The position numbers were made by a program, and so were the translations under genes. From a virus, in the IMG/VR virus record IMGVR_UViG_3300043420_000385, positions 1 to 20,897 of that record: 20,897 bases of DNA. The stretch is one strand, 5' to 3'. How positions within the stretch are numbered: position 1 is the first letter of the stretch; the number at the start of each line of letters is the position of its first letter. The notes beneath the pieces are model-generated. The model did not search any database. It saw only the letters and a list, made by a program, of their open reading frames with translations, and had not been told where the DNA came from. This document shows positions 9,211 through 15,818 of the stretch, piece after piece.

Positions 9211-9885
9211 CCCGTTTGCCCCCCTGGTCCTTGTGAAGCTCGTTCAGCGCTGCGATCTCCATGACTTGGATGTCGTCCAGCATGGTGCGGCGATCCTCAA
9301 CATCATAGAGGTCAAATAGTCCGCCGGAACACACCAAAACTTCGTAGCGCAGACCCGTGTAGCCCGCCATAGAGACGGTCCACTGGGTCTGCATACGAAG
9401 GAACATTGACACCGAGTCCCAGTTCTCGTCCCACACCACGCAATGCTCCTCCTGGGGCTCGGAAGAGACGGGGATGGAGATGCCGAACGCTTTGGCGTCG
9501 TCCTGGGATTTGTCCTCGATCTTCTTGCTGCCAGACGCCCAGTACCTGGCAACCTCCTTTAGTTTCCCTGGCGGGCTCCCTCAAACGTCTCCGTGTAGGC
9601 CTTGAGGACACCCCGGATCCAGTACGGGTCGTCCACGAACTCCTTCAAGGTGGCCAAGGAGAAGGGGATGGGCTGGCCGTCTTCGTCGGTGATGCCTTCC
9701 CAGTCCACCATGATGGTCTGGAGCAGCTGCGCGTCGCCCTTTTCGCTCAGCTTGCTGAACTCCTTACGTCCCACACGCTTGAATACTGCGTCGAACGAGG
9801 AGGAGTCAAAGGTGCCGCCATCACTGGGCTCCTCGATGGTGACAGGCCATTTGAAGGTTTTGACCTTCTTGCGGACAAACGCCAT
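9203..9885 (-). CDS. Tail assembly chaperone fusion made by -1 frameshift (gpGT-like)
   Basis: The product read from ATG 9885 to base 9562, then shifted back one base at G_GGA_AAC and read from 9562 to the TAA at 9203-9205: 108 plus 119 residues, 227 in all. The downstream part has no good start of its own (only a GTG at 9439) and is open back through the shift site to a TGA at 9581-9583. Its C-terminal 75 residues, with WDENWDSV, MQTQW, GLRYEVL and a final helix containing MEIAALNE, match the pattern of the DUF1799 phage proteins found after tail chaperones. By analogy with lambda, the short product coats the tape measure and the fused T part recruits the tail tube protein. The two products are needed in a fixed ratio. 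Confidence 0.88.
9529..9551 (-). promoter_or_regulatory. Candidate frameshift-stimulating hairpin
   Basis: A six-base-pair stem TGCCAG/CTGGCA (9546-9551 with 9529-9534) with an 11-base loop, starting 10 bases after the slippery heptamer. The distance is a little longer than the usual 5-9 bases and the stem is short, so it may be helped by other pairing. Between heptamer and stem lies AAAGGAGGT (9552-9560), a perfect match to the anti-Shine-Dalgarno sequence of 16S rRNA. Confidence 0.45.
9559..9885 (-). CDS. Tail assembly chaperone, short form (gpG-like)
   Basis: The 108-residue zero-frame product. The chosen start is ATG 9885 (MAFVRKKVKTFKWPVTIEEP). A TTG ten codons upstream is less likely because it lies only six bases from the terminator stem. 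The protein has a basic N-terminal strand followed by a helical, acidic second half, the usual form of phage tail assembly chaperones of the FKWPV type. It sits between the tail tube gene and the tape measure, exactly where lambda G is. The stop TAA follows the slippery site directly, a common arrangement that favours slippage. A weak ribosome site (CCCCAGGTAC) precedes the ATG. Confidence 0.9.
   Translation of the reverse strand: MAFVRKKVKTFKWPVTIEEPSDGGTFDSSSFDAVFKRVGRKEFSKLSEKGDAQLLQTIMVDWEGITDEDGQPIPFSLATLKEFVDDPYWIRGVLKAYTETFEGARQGN
9562..9568 (-). promoter_or_regulatory. -1 ribosomal frameshift slippery heptamer
   Basis: On the minus strand the bases read G_GGA_AAC in the zero frame (codons CAG GGA AAC TAA), a canonical X_XXY_YYZ heptamer close to the G_GGA_AAG of lambda G/T. 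Re-pairing gives GGG AAA, and the new frame continues CTA AAG GAG for 119 residues. The zero-frame stop TAA is the very next codon. Confidence 0.92.
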
Positions 9886-9920
9886 GTACCTGGGGATAGC
9901 TTGGTTGTACAGCAAAATAT

Positions 9921-9944
9921 AGCCCAGGTTTTTACACCTGGGCT
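9921..9944 (-). terminator. Hairpin terminator after the tail tube gene
   Basis: The perfect nine-base stem AGCCCAGGT/ACCTGGGCT with a six-base loop is followed on the minus strand by ATATTTTG, a short and impure U tract. It lies 25 bases past the tail tube stop and about 36 bases before the chaperone ATG. A partial terminator is likely, since the downstream tail genes must still be transcribed and I see no strong promoter after it. Confidence 0.7.
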
Positions 9945-9968
9945 TTGTACTACAACCTACCCCTGGGT

Positions 9969-10904
9969 TTAGGTGTAGATCAGGCTGAACTCGTCGTTCC
10001 CAGTAGTGCTGGGCACGAACGTCACAGGGACGCTCAGCATGTGGATGCCGTCCTGATCGGTGTACGAGGGATCACCAATGTCCACCTTGGTGGAGGCGAA
10101 GTCCACGATGTTGCCTGCGGTCTGGCCGTGCTGGAACAGCAGGTTACCCAGGGTGCCGTCGCTCAGAGCTGCGGTGAAGTAGTCCTTGGCGGCGATGGTG
10201 GGGGCCTCGATCACCACAGTGCCGGTGCTGGCACGATCGGTGATGAGCACCTCCTTGTTGCAGGAGATCAGCTCGCGGTAGACCAGGGTGTTGCCCAGGT
10301 CGAATTCCACGGACTGCATACAGCCGGCGTAGCTGAGCAGCTCAAAGCCCGTGGTGTTGCCGTTCTTGAACACCACAGGGGTGGACTGGTTGGCGTATGT
10401 CACCGAGGGCAGCGCCGTGTCGGTCGGCGCGTTGTAGATCCCAGTGAAGGTGAAGTTGATCTGGGGGATCTCACCCACGGCACCGCTCAGGGTGAAGGTG
10501 CCCCTGGCGCCCGTGACCTTGTGCAGTACACCATCAATGTTGTAGTAGATGGTGATGCTGGAGAACAAGGCGGAGACCGGGGCGTAGGTCACCGAAACAC
10601 CTGCGGAAACAGTCTCGCTCAGCCCACAGGCCTGCAGGGCTTTGCCGTACTGAGGGGCAGTACCGGCAGCGCCACTGCCAGCCAGTTCCACGCTGAAGGT
10701 GCATTCAACCCTGGTGTTGGCCAGGAGTTGCTCGGATGCACCCAGGTAGGGGCGGATCAGGTCACGACTTACAACGTCGCTCTGCAGGGGCACAATGTTC
10801 AGGTCGCGCACCAGCACGGCATCGGTCCCCGTGGGGGTGGGATCAGTGCCGTAGGTGCCTTCCGTCTCAATCAGGATGAGACGCTTCCGTGTTAGGAGCG
10901 GCAT
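9969..10904 (-). CDS. Major tail tube protein
   Basis: A 311-residue protein from ATG 10904, with a ribosome site GAGG nine bases upstream. It is almost entirely beta-strand with Thr/Ser/Val/Gly-rich composition, as expected for the tube protein that stacks as hexameric rings around the tape measure. The N-terminus KRLILIETEGTYGTDPTPTG and the segment with VRDLNIVPLQSDVVSRDLI match the common siphophage tube protein with a short conserved start on Thr-Tyr-Gly. The C-terminal part (about residues 210-311) could be a second Ig-like lobe. It is preceded by the terminator-type and small proteins, and followed by a hairpin terminator and the chaperone pair, as in lambda V then G/T. The gene overlaps the preceding small gene by 38 bases. 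Confidence 0.9.
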   Translation of the reverse strand: MPLLTRKRLILIETEGTYGTDPTPTGTDAVLVRDLNIVPLQSDVVSRDLIRPYLGASEQLLANTRVECTFSVELAGSGAAGTAPQYGKALQACGLSETVSAGVSVTYAPVSALFSSITIYYNIDGVLHKVTGARGTFTLSGAVGEIPQINFTFTGIYNAPTDTALPSVTYANQSTPVVFKNGNTTGFELLSYAGCMQSVEFDLGNTLVYRELISCNKEVLITDRASTGTVVIEAPTIAAKDYFTAALSDGTLGNLLFQHGQTAGNIVDFASTKVDIGDPSYTDQDGIHMLSVPVTFVPSTTGNDEFSLIYT

Positions 10905-11079
10905 CTGTGGTTACCTCGGGAATCTCTGGGGTGGTGCGGACTTCTTCCGCAGGGTACGTGCGAAAAACCAGCGTCCGAAGGCCGGTCTCAGGATCCAGGA
11001 GGTAGGAACCACCCTGCCCCTGGTACACGTCTTCAACAATAGGTGCAGGGGGTTGATACAAAGAACGACGGCGACTCAT
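10867..11079 (-). CDS. Small conserved-context protein, function unknown
   Basis: 70 residues from ATG 11079, overlapping the tail terminator gene by ATGA and the tail tube gene by 38 bases. The N-terminus is basic (MSRRRSLYQPPAPIVEDVYQ), the middle has a short strand pair SYLLDPETGLRTLVFRTYP, and the C-terminus is acidic and Pro/Thr-rich, likely disordered. Both overlaps and the constrained reading frame argue that it is real. Its place between tail terminator and tail tube genes suggests a role at the head-proximal end of the tail, but no family is recognised. Confidence 0.65.
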   Translation of the reverse strand: MSRRRSLYQPPAPIVEDVYQGQGGSYLLDPETGLRTLVFRTYPAEEVRTTPEIPEVTTDAAPNTEASHPD

Positions 11080-11507
11080 GGCGTGGCATCCAGGGCAGCG
11101 ACTTGGGTGCGGTACTTGATGTCGTACTCGCAGGAGATCAACCCGGCAGGCTGATCGGCTTCAATCAGGTTAAACGTCGTCTGTGATGGCTGAACATCAA
11201 TCGCCAAACCACCCAGGGTGAGGTCAGCCATTAGCTTGCTATGTAGTGACACCATCGTGGGGTCAGCCAGGCTGTCGGGCACCGTTCCACGCACGATGAT
11301 GGTCACACGCACCCGCAACAGCGCATCCAAGGTGGGCAGGCTCGTCTGCTGCGTGTAGGTGATGCTGAGGGGCTCGATCACCAGGGCGGGGGTTTCGCTG
11401 CGCCCCATCGCCTCAACCCTGGAGCGCCAGATACGTGTACTTACGCCTGCTGTACCCGCCAGGGTGGTGGCAATCTGGGCCAGGATTTGTTCGTTCTTAC
11501 TTGCCAC
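11076..11507 (-). CDS. Tail terminator / minor tail protein U-like
   Basis: 143 residues, GTG start at 11507. It has the order of gpU-type tail terminators: an N-terminal helix with ILAQIATTLAG, a turn with VSTRIWRSR, then strands ALVIEPLSI, an LRVRVTIIVRG strand, a helix HSKLMADLTLGG, and the ending LISCEYDIKYRT. This protein caps the finished tail tube and makes the joining surface for the head. The position just before the tube gene agrees. No normal Shine-Dalgarno site is seen; instead an inverted repeat ends exactly at the start codon, which may control translation. Confidence 0.85.
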   Translation of the reverse strand: MASKNEQILAQIATTLAGTAGVSTRIWRSRVEAMGRSETPALVIEPLSITYTQQTSLPTLDALLRVRVTIIVRGTVPDSLADPTMVSLHSKLMADLTLGGLAIDVQPSQTTFNLIEADQPAGLISCEYDIKYRTQVAALDATP

Positions 11508-11539
11508 GACCTATGCGCTAGTTGGATCTAGCGTAGGTC
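11508..11539 (-). promoter_or_regulatory. Imperfect inverted repeat touching the gpU-like start codon
   Basis: On the minus strand GACCTACGCTAG pairs with CTAGCG-CA-TAGGTC: two six-base-pair arms with a two-base bulge and a six-base loop. It covers the stop codon of the 48-residue gene and ends at the base before the GTG start of the tail terminator gene. There is no U tract, so it is not a normal terminator. A translational control hairpin or a protein-binding site is possible. Confidence 0.5.
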
Positions 11540-11674
11540 GGACCAGGGGTCAGGATCCGTCTTGCCGGAGAGGATGATCAATGCGCGGCGGTAGTAATGC
11601 GTATCGGTCTTGCCCGCACTTTCCAAGGCGTGTTTGACCTTTAGCCACTTCTCCCTGGTTTGCGCATCGACCAT
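11528..11674 (-). CDS. Small protein (48 residues), function unknown
   Basis: The chosen start is ATG 11674, two bases after the fibre gene stop, with GGAGG ten bases upstream. A longer version starting upstream would lie inside the fibre gene. The protein is helical and basic, with DAQTREKWLKVKHALESAGKT followed by HYYRRALIILSGKTDP. It resembles short proteins I associate with phage tail regions, but no function is known to me. The good ribosome site and tight spacing support that it is expressed. Confidence 0.6.
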   Translation of the reverse strand: MVDAQTREKWLKVKHALESAGKTDTHYYRRALIILSGKTDPDPWSDLR

Positions 11675-11676
11675 GC

Positions 11677-12519
11677 CTACAATGCCTCCAAGGCGGTTAC
11701 ACGCTGCTCTAAGTCTGTAAGACGCGAGGAAACTTGCCACCGATTGTTAGCGTCACTCCACGTCAACACATCGCCGTCTTGGGTGCTGCCGTTTGCTTGG
11801 ACATCGTGTAGATCGGCAAGACGCCGCCCCGTGTCCCACCGCACCATGAGGATGCCCTGGGTGGTGCTAGACACCACCGCAGCCACGGGGAGCTTCAGGT
11901 TTGGCGCTTGGGGTTCAGTTGCGGTTAGACCACCTGGGACCGCAGGATTGCACCACAGGATTGCACCTTCGCTGTACGTCCTGGTGTCGATGCCGCGTAT
12001 CTTGCCAAACGTGGTCACAAACCCATCAGCGCCTGCGGCGATGGCCTTGGTGGTGATGCCAAAGAACACATAACCTGGGTACGTGCCATCAGCAACCATG
12101 GGGGCAACCAGGAGGCGCCCACTATTGCCCAAGGTGCCGGCGAACATCACGGCGGTGCCGATAGGGATGGTGCTGGCGGTGCTGTTGCGGCATAGGGATA
12201 GCTGCTCCTGACCTACCTGCAGGGTAATGCCATTCCCTTTACCCAGGTCCAGGGTTTGCTCATCAGCGTTCCAGGTAAGCTGCCCCTGGTCTGCAGTAAG
12301 GCCTGCATCCAAGGTGAAGCCCAGGCTGTTCAGCGTCCTTGGGTCGGAGTTGAGGTGGCCGTAGGGAAGGGCGGACCAGGCTGTTACGCCATCGCCCACC
12401 TTGATGCGCTTGGTGTCGGTCTCGTACCCAGGCTCATTTGCCCCTAGGACTGGGTTGGCTAGGGTCCACTGAGTCTGGGTGCCAGCGCGAAAGTGGATGC
12501 GCTGCGGCGTCGTGCTCAT
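11677..12519 (-). CDS. Fibre protein with Mtd-like N-terminus and C-terminal coiled coil
   Basis: 280 residues from ATG 12519 (ATGA overlap with the joining-protein gene; strong site GGAGG six bases upstream). A start 12 codons further upstream is less likely. Domains: residues about 4-55 carry IHFRAGTQTQWTLANPVL...PGYETDTKRIKVGDG..WS.LPY, the N-terminal domain known from phage tail fibres such as the Bordetella major tropism determinant; a short repeat region; a beta domain at about 110-225 with GDS-like loops and FGKIRGIDTRTYSEGAILW, a module common in phage adhesins; the tether motif LADLHDVQ...QDGDVLTW..ANNRWQV at about 232-264; and a last coiled coil. No variable C-type lectin end or template repeat for diversity generation is seen. 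Confidence 0.8.
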   Translation of the reverse strand: MSTTPQRIHFRAGTQTQWTLANPVLGANEPGYETDTKRIKVGDGVTAWSALPYGHLNSDPRTLNSLGFTLDAGLTADQGQLTWNADEQTLDLGKGNGITLQVGQEQLSLCRNSTASTIPIGTAVMFAGTLGNSGRLLVAPMVADGTYPGYVFFGITTKAIAAGADGFVTTFGKIRGIDTRTYSEGAILWCNPAVPGGLTATEPQAPNLKLPVAAVVSSTTQGILMVRWDTGRRLADLHDVQANGSTQDGDVLTWSDANNRWQVSSRLTDLEQRVTALEAL

Positions 12520-12947
12520 GGCGTACCTCCATCCACCTGGGGCGTATTCACCCAATCGGTGCCGTCGTTGATCAGCAGATCACCCTGGGCCTGGTTGGCG
12601 ATGGATACGTCGGTGAGGTCTTGCAGCTCAAACTCCCTGGGATTGCGGCCCACGACGGTGCCGTCTGGCGGGATACGCATCAGCATCAGATCGCAAAATG
12701 CCCCATCATCTAGGCGCATCACTTCGCGCACGGTGTAGTTGACGCCATCAACGGCCACGGTATCCCCGTAAACCAAGCCGCCAAACAGCGCCGTTTTGCA
12801 GGTGAGCTTGTAGTCGGTGGTCAGTACCACGCCGTCAGCCACAATCTCACTGGGCATATCCATGATTCCCAAATCAGAAACGGCGCCCGCTGTTACCTGA
12901 ACGCCGAAGTCTGCAAGGAATAGATCCAGGTCTTCGGTGAATGCCAT
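12516..12947 (-). CDS. gpFII-like head-tail joining protein with fibre-type C-terminal extension
   Basis: 143 residues from ATG 12947. Residues 1-95 fit the lambda gpFII / Phage_attach type: F..DLDLFLADFGV at the start, GI.D.PSEIV, a strand YKLTC, GD.VAVDGVNYTVREVMRLDDGAFCDLML. This fold sits on the head connector and meets the tail terminator. Residues about 107-143 are unusual: ELQDLTDVSIANQAQGDLL..DGTDWVN, a repeat motif normally found in tail fibres. The same type of motif ends the next gene. This suggests a fusion that lets the connector ring bind or present a fibre. Its start lacks a good ribosome site. Confidence 0.7.
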   Translation of the reverse strand: MAFTEDLDLFLADFGVQVTAGAVSDLGIMDMPSEIVADGVVLTTDYKLTCKTALFGGLVYGDTVAVDGVNYTVREVMRLDDGAFCDLMLMRIPPDGTVVGRNPREFELQDLTDVSIANQAQGDLLINDGTDWVNTPQVDGGTP

Positions 12948-12986
12948 GTACCCATGCTAGGGCACATGGCAGCACCTATCTGGGGA

Positions 12987-13955
12987 TTAGATCAGCGTAT
13001 CCACCGCAGCTAGAACCTGGGTGCCGACAAGGTTGCCACTGCTGCCGCCAAAGGCGAGGAATGCCAAGGATTCGCTGAGGTGGGTGGTCTCAACATCTAG
13101 GGACTGTTCCTCCTGCACCAGGGCGCTGAAGCCGCTGGCGGTGACACCAGTGATGCGGCTGTTGGCGGTATCGGCGCCGTTGAAGGATGCCACCTTGGTG
13201 AATAGGGTGGGTGCCTTGGTGAAGGACTGCGCAAAGCCCAGGTTGTTGTTGGTCTGGTTCACCGTCTCTGGGGTGAGGCCACCTTGGATCAGGGTGTCGC
13301 CCATGGTGGTGGCATTGCCGCTGAATGCGAGGTAGCCAATGCTTTCGTAGACGTGGGTTCCGGTGTTCTTGGCCTCCTCCTCTTGCATGGTGACGCGGAA
13401 ACCACTGCCGGTGATGGCATCGGTGCGGGTCGTCACCCAGTCGGCACCATTGGAGGTCTGCACCTGGGTCATGACCGAGGTGTTGGCGCCCATGTTGGGC
13501 AGTGCCACGGTGTCGAAGCCGGCGCTGCTTAGGCGGTTGGTCTGGATGTTACCGGCGGTGAACACCATCCCGCCGACGTTCCAAGTACCGGCCTCGACCA
13601 CCATGTAGCTCAGGTTTTCAAAGACGTGGAGCCCGTCAAGGTAGGCGGGTTCCTGTAGCGAGAACTCAAAGCTCTGGGCGCCGACATTACGCAAGCGCAC
13701 GGCGACGGGCTGGCCGCCGTTGAAGGTGGGATCCGAGAAGATCACCACGGGGTTGACGTAGGCGTTCTGGAGCGTGACGCGCTGCCAGTTGTGGTTGCCG
13801 GCAATGGTGCCGTATTCGCCAAAGACTGAGGCAGGGGTGGGGGTGGGTTCCGGGTCGGGCGTCGGGGTGGGGGTGCGGTCGCGATCCCGGTCGTAGCGGT
13901 CGTAGTCGCGGTCGCGGCTGGCAAGGGTGTCCACAGGGGTAAAGCTACGTGCCAT
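12987..13955 (-). CDS. Lectin-like fibre protein with three tandem repeats on a charged/Pro-Thr stalk
   Basis: 322 residues. Residues about 13-27 alternate Arg and Asp with Tyr (RDRDYDRYDRDRDR), then residues 28-41 are Pro-Thr/Asp repeats, an extended stalk. Three repeats of about 85-90 residues follow, at about 44-123, 125-213 and 218-304. Each has a strand ending in Gln-Glu (SLQEP, TMQEEE, LVQEEQ), a turn with His, and then a hydrophobic ES(I/L)(G/A)(Y/F)LAF or FENLSYMVVEAG strand. This is the pattern of H-type-lectin-like beta-sandwich repeats that bind sugars. The middle and last copies are most alike. It probably forms a trimeric adhesin; attachment to head, neck or tail cannot be told. 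A weak AAGGA site lies 13 bases before the ATG. Confidence 0.78.
   Translation of the reverse strand: MARSFTPVDTLASRDRDYDRYDRDRDRTPTPTPDPEPTPTPASVFGEYGTIAGNHNWQRVTLQNAYVNPVVIFSDPTFNGGQPVAVRLRNVGAQSFEFSLQEPAYLDGLHVFENLSYMVVEAGTWNVGGMVFTAGNIQTNRLSSAGFDTVALPNMGANTSVMTQVQTSNGADWVTTRTDAITGSGFRVTMQEEEAKNTGTHVYESIGYLAFSGNATTMGDTLIQGGLTPETVNQTNNNLGFAQSFTKAPTLFTKVASFNGADTANSRITGVTASGFSALVQEEQSLDVETTHLSESLAFLAFGGSSGNLVGTQVLAAVDTLI
13833..13919 (-). repeat. Low-complexity repeat coding for Arg-Asp and Pro-Thr stalk
   Basis: Short imperfect repeats of CGGTCG-type units (13875-13919) code for alternating Arg/Asp with Tyr. Next to them lie GGTGGG-type units (13833-13874) coding for Pro-Thr/Asp/Glu. Such tracts can change length by slippage and so alter stalk length. 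Confidence 0.75.
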
Positions 13956-14024
13956 GAGAGTTTAGGATTCCTTAAGGATCACCGCCTGGGGTGGCGGCGT
14001 TGCGGAACCATAGCACAGGGCTGC
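13956..14024 (-). other. Intergenic 69-base spacer with palindromes
   Basis: Contains the perfect ten-base palindrome TCCTTAAGGA (13969-13978) and a stem CCGCC/GGCGG (13982-13986 with 13993-13997). Neither is followed by a U tract, so a terminator is not supported. The palindrome overlaps the AAGGA likely used as ribosome site by the lectin gene. No clear promoter is visible. Confidence 0.35.
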
Positions 14025-15818
14025 TTAGCCAGTGATCGCCTGGAGGGTGGCGTTAGGCAGGCGACGGTCGAAGTAGGTGAGGCGGCTGATGGTGCCGTTA
14101 AGCTCCTTGATGGCAGTGCTGTTTAATCCGCCAATATCTAGTTTGTTGACGGTTGGCAGTACAACAGTGTCACCTTGAGATGGGACAGCTCCATTATATG
14201 ATACTGCTGCCGAAGAGCTTGAATACGCGCCTGCGGCGACTCGTCTTAAAGTTGAAACAACTGGGATCAAAGAAACAGAGCTAGCGCCACTTTCCCGAAC
14301 CAATAAGTTGCCCAGTGTTGCTGTTAAGAATCCAAGCTCAATGCGATTGTTATTAGTTCCATCTGAGACTGCGGCTATCGTTTGGAAGTCAGAAGCTGGA
14401 ACAACTGCTAAGTTAGTGGCGTCCGCAAACACCGTCCCCTCATCCTGCCGGTACCAGCTGGAGAAGTTAGCCCCAGTGATCGAGGCCACGTCAGCACTGC
14501 GGGTGACCGCTGCGGTGGTGGTGGGGATGTAGCTTGTTGGGAAGGCTCCGGCTTCGATCTGGGCGCCCCAGCATTCAAAGCCCTCGCCAGGATCTCCATA
14601 TATTGCTACAGCCAGACTGCCACCAGCACCGCTATTTGCGGTCAAGCTAATTCTGTACCAGCCGTCTGGAAACTCTTCAATGGAAGACGCAATTATGTTG
14701 GCATTAGTAGGTGTTAACACTCCATTGAGAAATTGAGAGTAATATCCAAAAATATTTGCCCGTACTGGTACAGTTGCCGAGTTATTCTTTAACCACACGC
14801 TAAACGTATGATCAGTTGAAGCACTTACGCTAACAAAGTCATTGGGACCGTAGAAAACACCAGAAGGTACTACTGTTGTCGCTGTAAATGTTCCATCTGG
14901 AGCGGTTGCGTTGTTAAGAGTCAATACGCCGCTGGCTGAATTATTTATTCCCCAAATGCCAGCGAGTCCTATTTGCTGGCTATTCGGTAGCAGATTAGTC
15001 CTCTGCTCCTCCACCAACAACCCCAGGCTCTCACCAGTCTCCGGGTCATGATCAAACCGTGGAGCGCCGGAGATGCTAGATGTGGTCTTGACGTATTCGC
15101 CTACGGTGGAGGATTGTTCGAGCTGAGCGCCCCAGAGGTAGATGCCGCTGGTGCCGTCTCCTGTGTATGTTCTGGTGCTAGAGGCTGTGCCTGTACATAG
15201 CTGGAGATATGCACTGGTTGTCGCTCCCGCCGAAGTGCCAGTAACGCTACACCGATACCACCCATTACCAACATTCTGAATAGATGCCGTGCCGCTTGTT
15301 ACTTCACCTGGCGTTCCGTTAGACAGGTTAAACACTGCGCGGCCACCAAGCAATACGCTGGCGTTTATTTCAAGGTTGCGCGCTCCGTTTGCCCTTTTTA
15401 CATATACAGAGAATGTTGCGTCGCCTGCAGAGGCCGTTAGGTTTTGGGAAATACGATGCAACGCCGATGCAGTCGTGTCTTCTGTAATCAAATCAGCGGT
15501 TACTGTTCCGTCTGGGGCTATTGTTGCATTAACGGTAGAACCACTACCAAAAGCTAATATGTTTTCTCGGAGCCACGTCGTCGAAAAATCCTCCGACTGC
15601 AGCAGCAGATTCACCACCGAGTTCTTAATCAGCCCATCGCTGCCCACATACGTCCCGATACCATTACCACCCCTGGTGAAGTCAATTAGGTTCTGGCCGC
15701 TGACGTTATCGTTCAGGGTTTTGCTAGAGGCAAAGCGTAGGTCCAGGGTTGGCGTACCAGCCTGGGAGTAGAGGAGATCGTCGCCCGTCCCTGGGGCACC
15801 AGTGATTTTCCAGGTCAT
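14025..15818 (-). CDS. Large spike protein: two carbohydrate-binding-like modules plus LamG-like end
   Basis: 597 residues, ATG overlapping the previous stop by one base (TAATG), ribosome site AGGAG nine bases upstream. Layout: short N-terminal attachment part with LDLRFASSKTL and FTRGGNGIGTYVGSDGLIK (about 20-68); module 1 (about 71-245: LLLQSEDF..TTWLR, APDGTVTADL, FSVYVK, VGNGWYRCSVT, GIYLWGAQLE); a connecting strip GAPRFDHDPETGESLGLLVEEQR (about 251-273); module 2 (about 275-440, with DGWYRISLTANSG, CWGAQIEAG, SYIPTTTAAVTR); and a LamG/concanavalin-like domain (about 455-597). These modules occur in phage spike proteins thought to bind surface glycans. Module 1 appears to break the usual N-terminal strip, which in the neighbour gene runs directly from YVGSDG to PRFDH. 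The DNA of the modules is visibly richer in A and T than the joining strips. Confidence 0.85.
   Translation of the reverse strand: MTWKITGAPGTGDDLLYSQAGTPTLDLRFASSKTLNDNVSGQNLIDFTRGGNGIGTYVGSDGLIKNSVVNLLLQSEDFSTTWLRENILAFGSGSTVNATIAPDGTVTADLITEDTTASALHRISQNLTASAGDATFSVYVKRANGARNLEINASVLLGGRAVFNLSNGTPGEVTSGTASIQNVGNGWYRCSVTGTSAGATTSAYLQLCTGTASSTRTYTGDGTSGIYLWGAQLEQSSTVGEYVKTTSSISGAPRFDHDPETGESLGLLVEEQRTNLLPNSQQIGLAGIWGINNSASGVLTLNNATAPDGTFTATTVVPSGVFYGPNDFVSVSASTDHTFSVWLKNNSATVPVRANIFGYYSQFLNGVLTPTNANIIASSIEEFPDGWYRISLTANSGAGGSLAVAIYGDPGEGFECWGAQIEAGAFPTSYIPTTTAAVTRSADVASITGANFSSWYRQDEGTVFADATNLAVVPASDFQTIAAVSDGTNNNRIELGFLTATLGNLLVRESGASSVSLIPVVSTLRRVAAGAYSSSSAAVSYNGAVPSQGDTVVLPTVNKLDIGGLNSTAIKELNGTISRLTYFDRRLPNATLQAITG

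Noticed and set aside
9203-9439. Independent gene starting at GTG 9439
   Set aside because: There is no ribosome site, and the frame stays open back through a canonical slippery site, so it is the second half of a frameshift product.
9945-10895. Long plus-strand open frame of 316 codons
   Set aside because: It lies opposite the tail tube gene, which has clear family features. The frame is open because of the base composition of that gene; the product is Gly/His/Val-rich with no recognisable fold.
11677-12519. Diversity-generating retroelement target (because of the Mtd-like N-terminus)
   Set aside because: The C-terminus is a tether motif and coiled coil, not a C-type lectin variable region. 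No reverse transcriptase or template repeat is in the window.
13956-14024. Terminator in the spacer before the lectin gene
   Set aside because: The stems are short and no T-rich tract follows on the minus strand.
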